In this document: piece after piece, positions 11,150-23,300 of the stretch
How the letters are laid out: the number at the start of each line of letters is the position of its first letter
Numbering within the stretch: position 1 is the first letter of the stretch
Assembly: GCF_034190915.1 (NCBI RefSeq)
Contig: NW_026947514.1
Span: 1,757,701-1,821,700, forward strand
Direction: 5' to 3'
DNA length: 64,000 nt
Origin: Cavia porcellus
Lineage: Eukaryota; Chordata; Mammalia; Rodentia; Caviidae
Notes under the pieces: generated by a model
What the model was told of the DNA's origin: nothing
The model's input: the letters and a program-made list of their open reading frames with translations, nothing else
The model's database searches: none
Program-made: the position numbers and the translations under genes

Positions 11150-11330
11150 CTTTCAGCTTCTCACACTAGTGAGACAATATGATGTTTACACGTCTGTCTG
11201 ATGGGTATGGTCCCAAGGTGCAACCATTTACATAGGAGTCTCTAGTTTATCCTTCTTTATGGCTGATTAGTACTCCACTGCACAAAACCATCACCTCTTT
11301 TTTATCCTTTCCTCAGTAAGACCCTGTGTC
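11150..11330 (-). mobile_element. L1 3'-end fragment
   Basis: TTATCCTTCTTTATGGCTGATTAGTACTCC and neighbours repeat the motif found at 6600-6710, in the same minus orientation. The fragment is short and old. Confidence 0.6.
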
Positions 11331-12608
11331 TCTTCTGCAGAGTTTTCTACCCCTTGACAGTGTCTGTTCTGAATCCTCCCAGGTGGATAGGCAGGACCTC
11401 TCAGCCCCATTCTCCTGATGGACATCCAGGTCTTCCCAGGGGAAGTGGCCAAGCTGTGAGGACTCCGGAGGAGCAGGCCTTGCTGGCAGACCTGAGCACT
11501 GGTCCGCTTGGCTGTGTGGCCAAGTTCCCTGCCCAGGCTGTGTGCAATGCACCACAGTACTGTAAATGCTGGTGGGGGGGCCTGCTGGGCCCAGGGGGAC
11601 CCTCGGCTCCCACAGACCTCTCGCATCTGCCCAGACTCCTGAGTGGGTCCCCTCCTTCCTTCAGGCCCCCCTATTTAGGAAGCCGCAGACCACTGCCTGG
11701 CTGAGGTCTTTTGGGGATCTGGGGGCTGCCTCCCTGACAGACTCAGGAGCCCCTGCCTCTTCAGCCCTCACCCCCAGCTCTTTACAGAGGAGAGCAACCC
11801 AGGCCTGGCACCCCAGCTCTGCCCCGAGCCCCCCACCCTCTCTGTACCTATCTGCCAAACTCCAGCTCCTCGAGGCTGAGACCCCACCAAATGTCCCCTT
11901 GATGAGCCCCCTCGAATCAGCCCTATCATCTCTCTGGGTGCCCCCTCACCCCACACTTGGACCTCACTGGCTTATTCACTTCCTCCACTACGTGGCCTGT
12001 GCCAGGGTGGCCGGGCCCCTGCGCCCTCCCCACCGCAGGACAGTGGCCTCCAGTGCTGCTCTCCCCGCCCTGCCTCTGTGGCAAATCTAGGCTGGAGACC
12101 CCGTCCACAAAATGGGCAGGTGAGCGTTGGCCCACAGACTCAAAACCTCTGGGCTTCAGTTCCGGGCTCTCCCTGGGGAAAGGGGCACTGCATCTCCACC
12201 AGGAGCCAGTGGGAAACTGAGGCTGGGCCCCCGAGAGGCACCCCAGCTGCAGATTCCGCAGCCAGGGCCTAGAGCTGGGGGTCCGCAGAAAGCTCCTCCA
12301 AACCAGGGGTGCCCCTGAGCTGCACTGCAAGGGCTTTGTCCAGGGCCTCTCCCCTCCCCAGGGACTCTGCTCTACCCCATGCCCAGCAGGAACTGGGGTG
12401 CAGAGGGCCACATGGCCCCACCAGCTGCACGGGCCCACAGCCCCTGTCCACAATGTGGCTTCCAGGGTCCATTATGAAGTGATGTTTCGCTGGGACGTGT
12501 GCAGAATTAAGATGGGTAGGAGTCCACCTCCTACTTTCCCTCCCTCCACCCCAAGTCCTCAGCAAAGAGGACTAACGGAGACCCCAAAGGGTCATGATTC
12601 CTCCCTCT
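11331..12608. other. Non-coding GC-rich sequence
   Basis: Open frames of up to 175 codons exist on both strands, but they are mutual shadows of high GC and match no family I know. No repeat is evident. Confidence 0.45.
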
Positions 12609-12728
12609 CAATTTTTTTTTGAGTCAAGGTCTTGCTATGTAACCCCAGGTGGGTCTTCAATGAGCAGCAATCCTCCTGCCTCAGCCTCCCCAGTGCTGGG
12701 ATTGTAAGTGTGCACTACCACACCCAGC
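12609..12728 (-). repeat. B1-type SINE, minus strand
   Basis: TTTTTTGAGTCAAGGTCTTGC ... CCTGCCTCAGCCTCCCCAG ... GCACTACCACACCCAGCC in order. Confidence 0.8.
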
Positions 12729-12937
12729 CTGATTCCCTATAGATGAAGAAACCAGCAGAGCAGCCCATACCCCCATCCACCACTCAGCTCACAGGGGTGC
12801 AGGGGTGTCCTCTGGGACCAGAGGAGGCGCTGGGGAGCGGGGCAGCCTGGGGACAGGGTTTTGTCCACATATCAAGAGCGCCAAGTTTGCAGCCCACAGA
12901 AGAAACCACTCCACAGCCACTTTTGGAAATAGCTTTT

Positions 12938-13041
12938 TTTGTTTTGTTTTGTTTTTCCTTTTTATCGGTACCAGGGATCGAACTCATGACTGCCTGCTTG
13001 CAAGGCAGGCGCTTATGCCACTGAGCTAAATCCCCAGCCCC
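12938..13041 (-). repeat. ID-like SINE, minus strand, with target duplication
   Basis: A full-length young copy between perfect 14-bp repeats GGAAATAGCTTTTT (12924-12937 and 13042-13055). It lies within or just beyond the TNFAIP2 3' UTR in reverse orientation to the family consensus. Confidence 0.92.
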
Positions 13042-14094
13042 GGAAATAGCTTTTTATATCACACTATAAAAACCCAGATCTTACAAAAGCAGAACAATAA
13101 AAAATAATACTAATAACATTACACAAGGCAACTCCTACAAATGCACAAAACCCTAAATGCGTCCCTTTTGGGGGGATACTGGGGGTGGAGCCAGGGCCTT
13201 GGGCATGTGGGATCCCAGCAGGCTTAATCCTGCAGCACCCACTGTCCTGGAGCTCTGAGCTGCATGCAGGTGGCTGGGATCACAGATGTGTCCACCACAC
13301 CTGGCCGGGCTCTAGGCTCCTGAGGCAGTACCTGGGGAAGGAGGGGTGTTCCAAAGAGCTGCTGCTGAACCCCAGCTTCGCATACCCAGAGGCGTAGCGG
13401 AGGCCCAGTTGGCTGGACCCAGGGGGAGCAGTGCTTTTGTGGGGAGGGGACAGAGATTTGTTTTCCTGAAGTAGAACAGGAACACAGTGGACCTTCAAGG
13501 GCCAGCTGCAGAGCACGTCAGTGACCCCAAAGACTCTCTCAGGGAAGCCCTGGGAGGGACAGGAGGATCCAGGCCTGAGCCCCAAGGGCAACCTACTGGC
13601 CCCCGAGCCCTGCTCGTGGGTCTGCTGCCTTCCCCGGCTCACCATGGGACCCCACATGCTCCTTCCATGCCCCAGCTGGGAGTCCCCCGAGATCTGTCTG
13701 CAGTCAGAGCTGCTGAGCCCAGGTTGGCCCGGGTCCTAGGGAGCCAGCAGGGGCACCAAACCCATCCATAGGAGGGGTGGCCCAGGATCCCCGGCCCCTG
13801 ACTGTACCTTTTACACCCCAGCTTGCTGCTTGTGTGCGCCAACAAGGGTCAGCCAGTTCTTTGGGTGCCCACATTGGGTGCCCCATTCCACCTAACACAC
13901 ATGAACTGGGCTCTGCCAGGCTCCAGTGGCACACGGTCTGCTCCAGTGGCACACGGTCTACTCCAGAGCCAGGCTGGGCATCAGAACGCAGGAGGCCTGT
14001 GAGGGGGTTTGGCGGGCAGTGCCAGTCCCGACAGCCTCCAAGTGGGAAGGGCAGCTGTTCCCCGAGGCTCACAGCAGGTCAGCTACAGGAAAAG
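13042..14094 (-). other. TNFAIP2: Candidate TNFAIP2 3' UTR
   Basis: The sequence downstream of the TAG stop (14097-14095) has no other gene. It becomes AU-rich on the sense strand at about 13042-13140, with TATAAA hexamers (for example 13058-13053) that can serve as rare poly(A) signals. No canonical AATAAA lies within 3 kb; the first on this strand is at 10182-10177. The 3' end is therefore unresolved. A 23-bp unit is tandemly duplicated at about 13921-13966. Confidence 0.35.
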
Positions 14095-17000
14095 CTATCC
14101 AAGCTTTATAAGTGAAAACAGGGGCCTCGAGGGCGCTCGAGTGCCAGTGTCGAGGTCCAGGATGTTCCGGATGCTCTTGGCATCACTGCTCGATAGGTTC
14201 CCCTTGATGGCCAGGATGGCACTCAGGTGGCCTTTGCTGGTAAGGAGAGGACATCCTGTCAGCTCCACCAGCCCCCAGGACCCCAGGAACACCCCACCAG
14301 CTGCCCAGATTCCATCCGAGCCTCAGGGCTGAAGCCACCTCGGCCTGCTGGGGCCTCACCAGTCCTGTCCCACCTTGCTAAGTGCTTTTCCCACGGCCTT
14401 CCCATCCTCCAGCTCTCAGCCAGCTGCCACTGCCACGAGGAGCCTTTTCCACCCCTGCAGCGGGCACCTCCCGCTCAACTCTGCAACAGCAACTGCCATG
14501 GTTCCCTGCCTATCACTGCTGCTGGCCTTGGACAGGCTGTCAGCTACACAAGAGACAAGGACCTGGCCTGTCTCGTTCTTCATTGCCTCATGACTGTCAC
14601 AGAGCTTGGCACCCAGCAGACTGCAAAGTAAGTGCTGGTGGGATGGATGGGTAGCAGGATGGGTGGATGGGTGAAGAGGCGGGTAGCTGAGCGGATGAGG
14701 AGATGGGTATTTTTATGGATAGACAGATGAACGATGACACCTGGAGTAGCTCAGCCAGAGGCTAGATTAGGATAAGCAGATCGGCCCCAGGCAAGGCCCA
14801 TTCAAACCTTCCCTGCCACATCAGAGGACACAGCTCTGAGAGTCAATGCCCATGATTCAACCAACCCTTGGGAAGCCAGGGCTAAGCCTCTATTCCAAAA
14901 CTGGGGCCCAGGGCCCCAGGCCCAAAGCTTAGGTCCAATCCCCAAGGGCTCCTATATCAGGGAGACCCTGGGCTCTCTGCTGTCAGTTGCCTGAGTGGCA
15001 GCATCATGGAAGGCCAAGCACATGGCCTGGGGACACCCAGCAGCAGCTGGTGGGTTGCTCTGGTGACACAGTGGCAGCTGAGCCATGTGGGGCTGAGCAG
15101 CTGACCACGCTCCAGGGGTCCACTGTGGGGTCCGGCTGGACCACACCAAGGCTCCGGTCCCAGGCCTCTCATTCTCACCTGAAGTCGGGGTATGAGGTGG
15201 CATACGTGGCCACCTCCATCTTGATGGCACTGGGGTCTTGCAGGCGGATGATCTCGGCAAGCGTGGGGAGGGCAGGGTGCAGCCAGTTCGCAGGGGAGCC
15301 CTGAAGACACAGATCAGGCTTGTGGGAGGCTACGTGGCCTGGGTGGCTTTCAGGCTCAGGGCAGGGGGTGCTAGGATTTGGAGACCCTGAGGGGTTGCAG
15401 GGCTGTAGGACTCAGAAGGGGGCGGGCCAGGCTCACGTTCTGCATGCAGAAGTGCTGGATGGCTTCAGCGTTGGCCAGGATGTGCCTCGCCAGCTGCTGC
15501 TGCTGCTCGGCTGTCTTGAGGACCAGGGGGCGCTTGCAGAGGCAGACGATGTATTCCTTCACCAGGTGCAGGTGCACAGCCTCCATGAGCTCCTGCCAGG
15601 CAGTGCCACAGTGGCATGAGCCAACCAATGATGGGGAGCTCACCACTGCCCAGAGGCCTCAAAGCCAAGAACCCAGGGAGGGTTGGAACCAGAGCCCAGG
15701 GCTGCACATGAGTGCTGGGGGTCACAGGGGGTGCACACACGCCCCGTCAAGCAGGGGTGTCTGAGCGCCCAGGCCCCAGCCCCAGCCCAGGGGCTCACCT
15801 CCCAGCAGCCGTCCTGTAGCTCCTGGAACTGTGGCAGCTGTCCGCCCACGGTGGTAAGGATTTCCTCCAGGGTTTCGGCAGGCGCTGCCCAGCGGGTCTT
15901 CGTGAACCTCTTGAACAGAGGCTGAGACAGGAGAGAGGCAGGATGTCTGGTCACACCCAGGAGAGGAAGGGCTCCAGGCACAGTCACCCTCCTACAGACA
16001 CACATCCCATGCCCCCCGTCGGGCTGGGACTTAGAGAGGGCAGGTCCTGCTCCCCCAGACGGGAAGTGGGGGCAGAGTTCTTGCATTTCTCCAAGGTCAC
16101 CCAGCTGCTGCCCAGGAGCCAGGCCCGCCTGTCTGCTGGCCCCGAGGCCCTTTCCCCTGCCTCCCCTTAAAATAAATAAATTCCTGCATAAACAAGGCTG
16201 TCTGCTGGATGGGGCCTGCAAAACCTGGGCCAAGTCACTGAGAATCACGGCCCCAGCCTTCGTCAGCACTCTCCTAGGCTTTCAAAGGACCCCCAGCTCC
16301 CCCTGCAGATTTCTTGGCCCCTGAGAGACTGTGATCGTGGCTGCTGAAATCCCTGCGCCCAGGAGCTAGGTGTTAGGTGGCATTGCAGAGGTGGGGCCGG
16401 CGGGAGGGTCTAGGGCAGCCAGACTCGGGACACTGGGGCTTCTCCAGGCCTCCTGAGCCCCTCTGCGCCTTCCTCCCTTGCAAGGCTCAGGACGGTTGCA
16501 GGGAAGGAGCTTCAGGCACCTTCAGGTCCAAGAACAGGCTCTGGAGCAGGGTGTCAAAGCTGTGGCTCTTGAGTTCCCTCAGGGGGTCCAGCAGGTGGCT
16601 CCGGGGATCCTGTATCGCCTGCCAGTTCTGCTCCATGGATGTCCTGGATGGTGGAGCCCGGGGTCACACAGCCTGCCCAGCCTACAGCCCATAGCCAGGG
16701 AGCCCCAGGTGGCTCTGCCGGAACTATCTCTTCACCTAGCGCCCCGCTCCCTCCGCTGTCCCTGTGGCTCCAGTCCAAGCCCTCCCACCTGCGCCCTGCC
16801 ACGCACTGCACGCATTCACTCTGCCACAAGCTTCGTGTGATGCCTGAGCCCTGCGCCGTGCTGCTGTGTGGACTGCTGCCCAGGAAGTCACTCCCAGGAC
16901 ACCTCCGGGGTAGCTGCTGGGCCTGGTCCTCCCCACAGCCTCCCTAAGAAGATGCCACATCTCCTGCAGCTCCTCCCCACTCTGCCCCCCAACCCTTGTC

Positions 17001-20000
17001 TCTCCTGGCAGGTCTGCCCAGACCCTCACCGGAAGGCTGGGCAGTTGTTGATGTTGGCAATGACGTTAGCCCTGTAATTTCTCAGCTGTTTGCCTCTTTC
17101 CAGAAATTCATCGAAGGTGCGCTGGTAGCTGTGGAAACCAGAGGGGGCTCCTTTCAGGGTGAGCACTGCCGTGGCCTTGGGAATGGTGTGGTCCTCCGTC
17201 CCTGTCACTATCACTGTCACTGCTCCGCCCACCCCGTGCATCTGGGCAACCAGAGAGTGCTGTGTCTGGTCCTCAGGGGAGGGGTCCCCAAGTTTATCCT
17301 GGGGTGGAGACTGGGGGTACAGTGGGAAGGTGTGGCAGGGCTGCCGGGGTGTCCTATTCGAGACTAGGGACTGCTCTGCTGGGAGCTTGGCCGATGCAGG
17401 TGGGGACAGGAAGTGTCCACACCAATGCCTGGTAGCCCTTGGTACCCACAGGTGGGGCTGGACACAGGTGTCAGGGGCAGGTGCAGGGCTGACCTAGCTC
17501 AGGTCCCAGGGAGGCAGGAGGGGCACACACACCTCCTCAGGAACGTGGCCAGCTCCACCAGCAGGATCTGCTTCATCTGCAGCCCCAGACTGGGGGTGAT
17601 GTTCTCAGCCTTGGCCTGGCCTTGGGAGACGATCTGTCGGGGGAGGGAGGAGGGCCAGGCAGTGGGTGCTGGGGGTCTGGTGTGCATGCACCTGGGAGTG
17701 GGCATGCGTCCCACCCGCTGTGTGTGTATGTCTGTGCATGCGTGTGCAGCCTGCAGTACCTGGATGATGTCGATGGCCAGCTCACTGTGGCAGCGGCCGT
17801 CCAGCTTCTGTGGAGCCACATCCTGGTCCCAGCGCTGTGACTCCAGCTCCAAGGCCCGAGCCATCAGCTCCTTCACGTTGGCCTGGTGGGGGGGTAGTGG
17901 TCGTGCCCTGCTCACCCAGAAGTCCTGCCACTGTCCTTACCCGCATCTTGTCTGTCCCCAGATCTCCCCCTCTCCTGCTCCTGGCCTGGGACTCACCGCC
18001 TCATTGGACAGGAACATGGCCTCCAGTGTCTGGATCTGCCTAGGGGACAGCAGGCTCCCGAGGCTGATGCCCTGCAGATCACCTGCCAGTTTGGGGCTTT
18101 TGAGGATGTCGCTGAGGGCAGAGGAAAGCTGGCATGAGGACAGCGAGCCCTGTGGCAGTGTCCCTCAGCAAGGGCCACACCCTCTGCTCCCCAGGGCTCC
18201 AGTGTCAAGCCATGTCCACTGCTGTTCAGTTGGCTCCAGGCCTAAAACCCTGTAATTGTTGAGCATGCCCTTCTTTCCCCCACACTCCTGCTCTAAGAGT
18301 GGCCTGAGCTGGGCAGTGCACCTAGGAGCCTGAGGCAGGAGGATGCCCGCCCGTCTGTGTCACATGGGGAGGTCAAGGCCAGCCTGAAGTACACAAAGAA
18401 GCCCAACTCAGAAATAAATAGATGAACAATAAAAGAGATCCCAAAACCTAAGCCTGGAGGCTGCCTCTGCCCCAGTTGGCTATCACCTCCCTTACTTCAG
18501 GCCTTGCTCCCCAAAGGAGCCACCTCCCTAACGCCCCCTGGCACCTAAGAACCCCCCACAACGGCCTTTTGAATCTGATTGCCCCTCACTGGCACCCTGC
18601 CCCTCATGCAGACAGGATCACAGGGTGTGCCAGCATGCACAGGAAGGGTGGTGGCCCTGACTGCTTGGTGGAGGCACCTCAGACCACTTTCTTGGCATCT
18701 CTGCAGGGTCCCAGGCTCCCCGGGGAGCCCTAGCACTTCTGAAGGGACCTTTGTCCACCTAGAGGTTGAAGAATAACCCTCTGTGGGTCCCCACCCAGCC
18801 TGGTGCAGCTGTGTCCTTTGTTCCCCATACTTCTGGCCACACTGGCCTCAGTGATGCCTCCCTGGACTCCACACCCAGGCTGGACTCAGTTTCCGGCTTT
18901 GCTCCCCTTCGAGTGCTGGACTAGGAGACCCTGGGTTGCCGGGACAGGAAGGTCGACAGGCAGAGGTTCAAGTGCCCAGTGTTTCCTGGTGAGTCAGGAC
19001 CAGCCAGCAGGACCAGTCAGTCTGCAGTCTTCATGTGCCTGGTGCCCTCTGCCCCGCTGGCTTCTCACCCACTACCCCACTGTGCTCTGTCAGAGACTGC
19101 TCCATGAGCACCTGCAGTCCCTGGACCTTTGTCTGGCTCGCAACTCCTACACCCCATACCTCCCTCCTACTGCAGACCTGACATCCCTCCGTAAGAACCC
19201 CAGGCCTCCAGCAACCCCATGCTGCAGTGCTGGTCTCTCCCCTGCGACTCGGGTGGATGAATCTGATCACCTCCCCACTGGCACCCTACCCTCATGCAGG
19301 ACACATGCAGGGACCAGGCCAATCAGAGGCCACTCAAGGTGTGGAGGCTGGACCCAGCTGGGCACTGGCCACCCTGCTCCAGCACTGCTTGGAGTCCCTC
19401 GGAGCACAGAGCCTACTGTCCACTCGCAGGGTGACCCGGACACAGGGCTCTTGCTGATGAGACCTCTGTCCCACTGCACCCTGCGGGGGCTGCCTGGGTT
19501 ACCTGATCAGTCCCAGCCCCAGATGGTTCACCCTTTGCCCTCCGCCTGCCTTCCTCCCTGCCTGCCTGGTCCCTTGCATGCCCAACTCTCTGTCCTCACT
19601 TAGTCAGGCCTGGGCTCCTCCGGGCCTCCTGCGGTGCCCCACACCCCCAGCCCAGGCACCTCTGCCACAGCTGCCCTGCTTCCTGTTCCTTCCAGGACCT
19701 CGTGAGTGAAGCCAGTCTCTGTGCCTCAATTTCCCCCACAGCAGAATGTGGCCAGGGTCCAAGGCATGCAGATGAGACCTACCATCCCCCCTGCTGGTCC
19801 AGGCTCAGCCCCTCCTCCTGTTTTGTTTTGAGGCTGCTGAGTATTCAGCCCCGGCTGCCTGTGAACACTGGGCAATCTTCCTGCCTCAGCCTCCTGCCTT
19901 GGCGCCAGGCCTCGGCCCGGCTTGGTCCCAGTCCCTTCCTGTGTGGTCAGCCCAGTGCCCCGTGGCCCACTGCCCACTGGCTCACTTCGGGTAGAGGTTC

Positions 20001-21113
20001 TGCACCCAGAGCAGCAGCAGGTAGGTGTCGCGCTCACACAGCTCAAACTGCGTCAGGGCTGCCACGTGGGTGACAAAGTGCTCATGGTAGCTGCGTGCGT
20101 AGGTGGCCATGACATCAAACTCAGCTGGGAACAGAGGCCGAAGCCGCTCCACCACGGCCTCCAGGTCCTCCTTCATGGTGCGGCCCATGTGCAGGAAGGT
20201 GCCTTCCATCTCCGAGAGGCCCTCGGCGCCCGCGGCTGGCCGCGCTCCCATGCGCTCAGAGGCCACCACAGCCACACCATGCCGCCACTGCTGCAGCCAG
20301 CATCGGGGACGCGTGGTCACCAGTGTTGTCACTCCAGGCCCGGCCTCAGCTGCCCGCTGGTCCGCATGTTCCTGTTCAACCACAATGGCCAGCGCCTGGC
20401 GAAGCCGCTCAGGCGCAGCGTCCAGGGGCTGGCGCAGCAGACCTAGCACCTGGTCACGCAGCAGTGTGTACAGCGCCTCCACCTTGCTCTGCCGCTGTAC
20501 CAGCTCCTCTGCGTCCAGGCTGCCTGCCATCGCCAAGGCCACCAGCTCCTGCTCCAGTGCCAGCAGGGACCCTGCCACCTCCAGTCGTCCGTCATCCAGC
20601 GCCGCCTTGAGCTCTTCCACTGCAACAGAGACCCTTGTGAGGCTGCACCCTCGACAGGGGGAGGCTATGGCCCCATAGGATGAAGTCCTGCAGCCCCAAG
20701 GGTGAGTCCCCATCCTGCTCAGGCCCACCCTGCACCAGCCGGATGGCAGCCCCAGCCTCAATGTGCTCTGGCCTACCTGTGGGCGCCCGGCTGTCCAGCC
20801 CCAGCCCAGGCTCTGGCAGCTCCGGCTGCACTGAGCAGGGCGAGCTCTTCTTCTTTTTCCCTTTGAATAAGTTGAAGACACTGGCCAGGGCTTTCGGCTT
20901 CTTCTTCTTCTTCACGGCTTTGACCCCCTCCAGCTCTGGAGAGACCCCAGCCTCCAGGGGCGGTGCAAGGTCCTCAGAGGAGGCCTCAGACATGGAGGCT
21001 TCTGAGTCTGCCTCTGATGGGGAGGGCAACTTCTGGGGGTGTCTGAGGAAGTCAAGGGTGCCTGGCACAGGACGCTGGTCCAGGAGGCCTTGGAAGGTCA
21101 TCATCTTCAGCAT
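14095..21113 (-). CDS. TNFAIP2: TNFAIP2 (M-Sec), Sec6-like tunnelling-nanotube factor, 11 coding exons
   Basis: Coding exons, high to low: 21113-20777, 20619-19986, 18111-17997, 17882-17760, 17633-17533, 17128-17030, 16643-16520, 15921-15799, 15592-15437, 15300-15179, 14236-14095. All introns are GT-AG, phases agree, and the total is 2076 bp (691 aa), the length I recall for the mouse protein. Seen: an acidic Ser/Glu-rich N-terminus (residues 32-65), two Lys clusters (about 65-74 and 84-89), then a Sec6/EXOC3-type helical domain (about 120-690) with recognisable blocks such as ERDTYLLLLWVQNLYP, NYRANVIANINNC and GHLSAILAIKGNLS. Family knowledge: TNFAIP2 is a TNF/NF-kB- and retinoic-acid-induced cytosolic protein that works with RalA and the exocyst to form membrane nanotubes; the Lys clusters bind acidic phospholipids. 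Start: the first ATG (21113) has G at -3 and matches the rodent-type N-terminus; Met41 (20993) matches the human start. No disruption seen. Identity is very secure; individual splice sites are by-eye calls. Confidence 0.96.
14630..14740. repeat. GGATGGGT-type simple repeat in TNFAIP2 intron, with MIR-like remnant
   Basis: Imperfect GGATGGATGGGTAG / GGGTGGATGGG units follow a possible 3' end of a MIR (about 14585-14635). It lies in the last TNFAIP2 intron, between 15179 and 14236. Confidence 0.6.
18112..19985 (-). other. TNFAIP2: TNFAIP2 intron 3, with a B1 SINE
   Basis: This intron lies between the 634-bp exon ending at 19986 (donor GTGAG) and the exon starting at 18111 (acceptor CCCTCAG). 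A degenerate B1-like SINE on the plus strand occupies about 18300-18430. A plus-strand open frame of 266 codons (18803-19603) has no recognisable domain and is treated as chance. Confidence 0.7.
18300..18430 (+). repeat. Degenerate B1-type SINE in TNFAIP2 intron
   Basis: CTGAGGCAGGAGGATG followed by GGTCAAGGCCAGCCTGAAGT and an A-rich tail; about 130 bases, divergent. Confidence 0.7.
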
Positions 21114-21138
21114 CACCCTGGCTCAGGCCCAGAGGCTG
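20777..21138 (-). other. TNFAIP2: TNFAIP2 exon 2: end of 5' UTR plus first coding segment
   Basis: A pyrimidine-rich acceptor (TTTCCTTCCAG) places the exon start at 21138; a second AG three bases on is possible. About 25 bases of 5' UTR precede the ATG at 21113. The exon ends in phase 1 at 20777 before GTAGGC. It encodes the N-terminal acidic and polybasic region. Confidence 0.8.
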
Positions 21139-23198
21139 CTGGAAGGAAAGAAGTAGCCAGTGGGCCCGCGTGCCTGGCTCCCAGGGCAGTGACATCAGAG
21201 CCCTGGCCATGCTCTGGTCCCCTGTGCACCGACACCTCCACTCTTCCCTGGCCACAATTCCTGTGCCTCCAGCACCCCACAGTGGCTCCGGGTGTCACCC
21301 CTGAAGAGGGAAAAGACTGGGGACACCCTCCAGGACAAACAGAGCAGGGAGAACGGAGAGCTGGGGACGACTCTAGATCCCAGGAGACACTGGCAGGATG
21401 CTGCTGTGCACTTATTTTGTGTTTCTGAGACAGGGTCTCCACGTGCACTTCAGAATGGCCTTGAACTCATTATGCAGCCCAGACTGGCTTCTTCCTGCCT
21501 CAGCCTCCCTGGGTGCTAGGATTATAGGTGTGCACCACCCTCCCCACCTTGCTGTCCATTTAGGCAAAGAGAACAGAGGTCCAGAAAGGGGACCACACCA
21601 GCTGCAAAGAGCACCAGAAAGTTCTCTAGCTGTGGGATCTCGGAAAGATGTCACAAGGGGTCGGTGTCTGACCCTCTGAATGGGTCCCAGGGCTCCTGAC
21701 TACAGGAGTCAGGACCTGTCAGTGTGGACGGAACATCAGTGATGTTTCACCCGTCCCCAGCAGCAAGGGGCTCTGTGAGGTGCAGGGCTGCCCAGGCCCA
21801 CCCAGGATCCCCTCTGCCTGCTCCCAAATGGGTGGTGTCATCACCACAAAAGCCCCCATCCCCCAAAACCCACCCATCCTTCTCTTCTCTCCCATCCACA
21901 GGGTTTACTCAGGTTCAGAACATCCCCGTGGCCACTGGCTTGGGCCTGGACGTCAGATCACCCGTGCCCTGAACCCAGCTTTCCCCTGTTGCTCCTCAAG
22001 CAGCCTGGAGAAGGCAACCCCTCCGCACTGTCAGAGCTGGACTGAGACCACCAAAGGGAGCAGAGGCTTGCAGGACCGTGACATGGTGCCACCTACTTCC
22101 CCACTCTCAGGAACGCACACGCCAAGCCCAGCATATCTCACATGCATCAGGGCAACACTGAGTGACCCTGCCAGGCCTGCAAGGCAGACCCGTGAGTCAC
22201 ACCAGCTGGAGGGAGCCGGGGCCAGCACAGGATGCTCCCAGGCACCGCAGGCAGCCAGGACCTCCCTGCACTGTGCCTTCCACCCCCACCTGCCAGCTTC
22301 CCCATCCTGTCCCACAGGGTGCAGGCTCACACCCTGAAGCTTGGCAGCAGCCACCGGGCACATGGGATGCCCGGGTTCCTCCCAGCCAATCCCTGCTGTT
22401 CTCGAGGCACTAGAGTTTCATCTCAGGACCAAGCTGGGGTGCACCAGGAGCCTCAACTGAGGCCCAGGTTCACAGCCGCGGCGCTTCTGCTCCTCCCAGC
22501 TGGTACACAAGCGGGCTGGCCTGTGGGGCCGCTCAGCCCCATCTCACTCTCCCTGCCGCTGCCTCCCGGTCTGCAGCACCGCTGCCTTCCCCACTCCACA
22601 GCTCGAAGCCGCTGCCTGCACGCTGCCTCCGTCACCCACCCACAGCTAACACAGCAGAAGCAGCAGCTGCGGGTTCAGCTGCACCCCCGCCCGGCTGTGG
22701 ACCAGATACCTTGTCACAGACCTTTGCGTCCCGTCAGAAATGTGAAGCGGAGGACCCAGGCATGGTGCAGCCCAGCATGGACCTGCGCCAAGGAGAGTCC
22801 CTGGGTCCCTGGGTCTGCCCAAGCGGGGAGAGGGGCGTTTTTGTGGCCCACTGAGGCAGGGTGGGCCTGTGTGTCACTCCCTGCACTCAAACCTAGGCAC
22901 CGCTCCCTCCTCAGGTCGGGGCTGAGGTCCACGCGGCGCCGCGGCAGGCCCTGGCTGGGTGACAGGGACGCGTAACGAGGACCTGATGTCCACTCCTAGA
23001 GGACACTTCGGCACCCAGGCAGGGAAGGCACCTGCGTCAGGTTGCCGGCAGTCTTGCGGGGGCGGGGGCTTCCTGGACACCCTGGGCCCCGACTGGCCCT
23101 GGTCTCCTGGGTCACGCCAAGCCGTTCCCTGGGGGATCGGCTCAGGGGACCAGGCCGGGCGGTGGGGACAGAAGCACCATGGCGGAGGAGGTCACTTA
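21139..23198 (-). other. TNFAIP2: TNFAIP2 intron 1
   Basis: This intron separates the inferred non-coding exon 1 from the first coding exon. It contains a minus-oriented B1 SINE at about 21416-21543. Otherwise it is GC-rich non-repetitive DNA in which no further exon was recognised. Long open frames here look like by-products of high GC. Confidence 0.5.
21416..21543 (-). repeat. B1-type SINE in TNFAIP2 intron 1
   Basis: GTTTCTGAGACAGGGTCTCC ... CTTCCTGCCTCAGCCTCCCT ... GGATTATAGGTGTGCACCAC, reverse orientation. Confidence 0.8.
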
Positions 23199-23300
23199 CT
23201 GCGTCCAAGCCGGGCCGCTGCTGTCCCGGGTCCACCCGGCCCTGCCTGAAAATAGCCGAGGCCCCGCCCCGCCCCGCCAGGCCACGCCCACCCCACCCCC
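23190..23300 (-). promoter_or_regulatory. TNFAIP2: Candidate TNFAIP2 core promoter and non-coding exon 1
   Basis: Read on the minus strand, overlapping GC boxes (GGGGCGGGGCGGGGC, about 23261-23276) are followed by a TATA-like CTATTTTC (about 23246-23253). A GC-rich stretch then ends in the consensus donor A|GTAAGTGAC, with the last exon base at 23200. This fits a short non-coding first exon starting near 23220 and splicing to the acceptor at 21138. The surrounding sequence (about 22900-23560) is CpG-rich, as for a promoter island. The transcription start is inferred. Confidence 0.6.

Noticed and set aside
17413..18255. 280-codon plus-strand open frame
   Set aside because: It is antisense to TNFAIP2 exons 4-6 and their introns. 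It is a shadow of GC-rich coding sequence with no domain of its own.
18803..19603. 266-codon plus-strand open frame in a TNFAIP2 intron
   Set aside because: Pro/Ser/Thr-rich with no recognisable family and no promoter or splice context; typical of GC-rich introns.
20103..20678. 191-codon Ser/Arg-rich plus-strand frame
   Set aside because: Exact antisense of the large TNFAIP2 exon; its composition follows from the opposite strand's codons.
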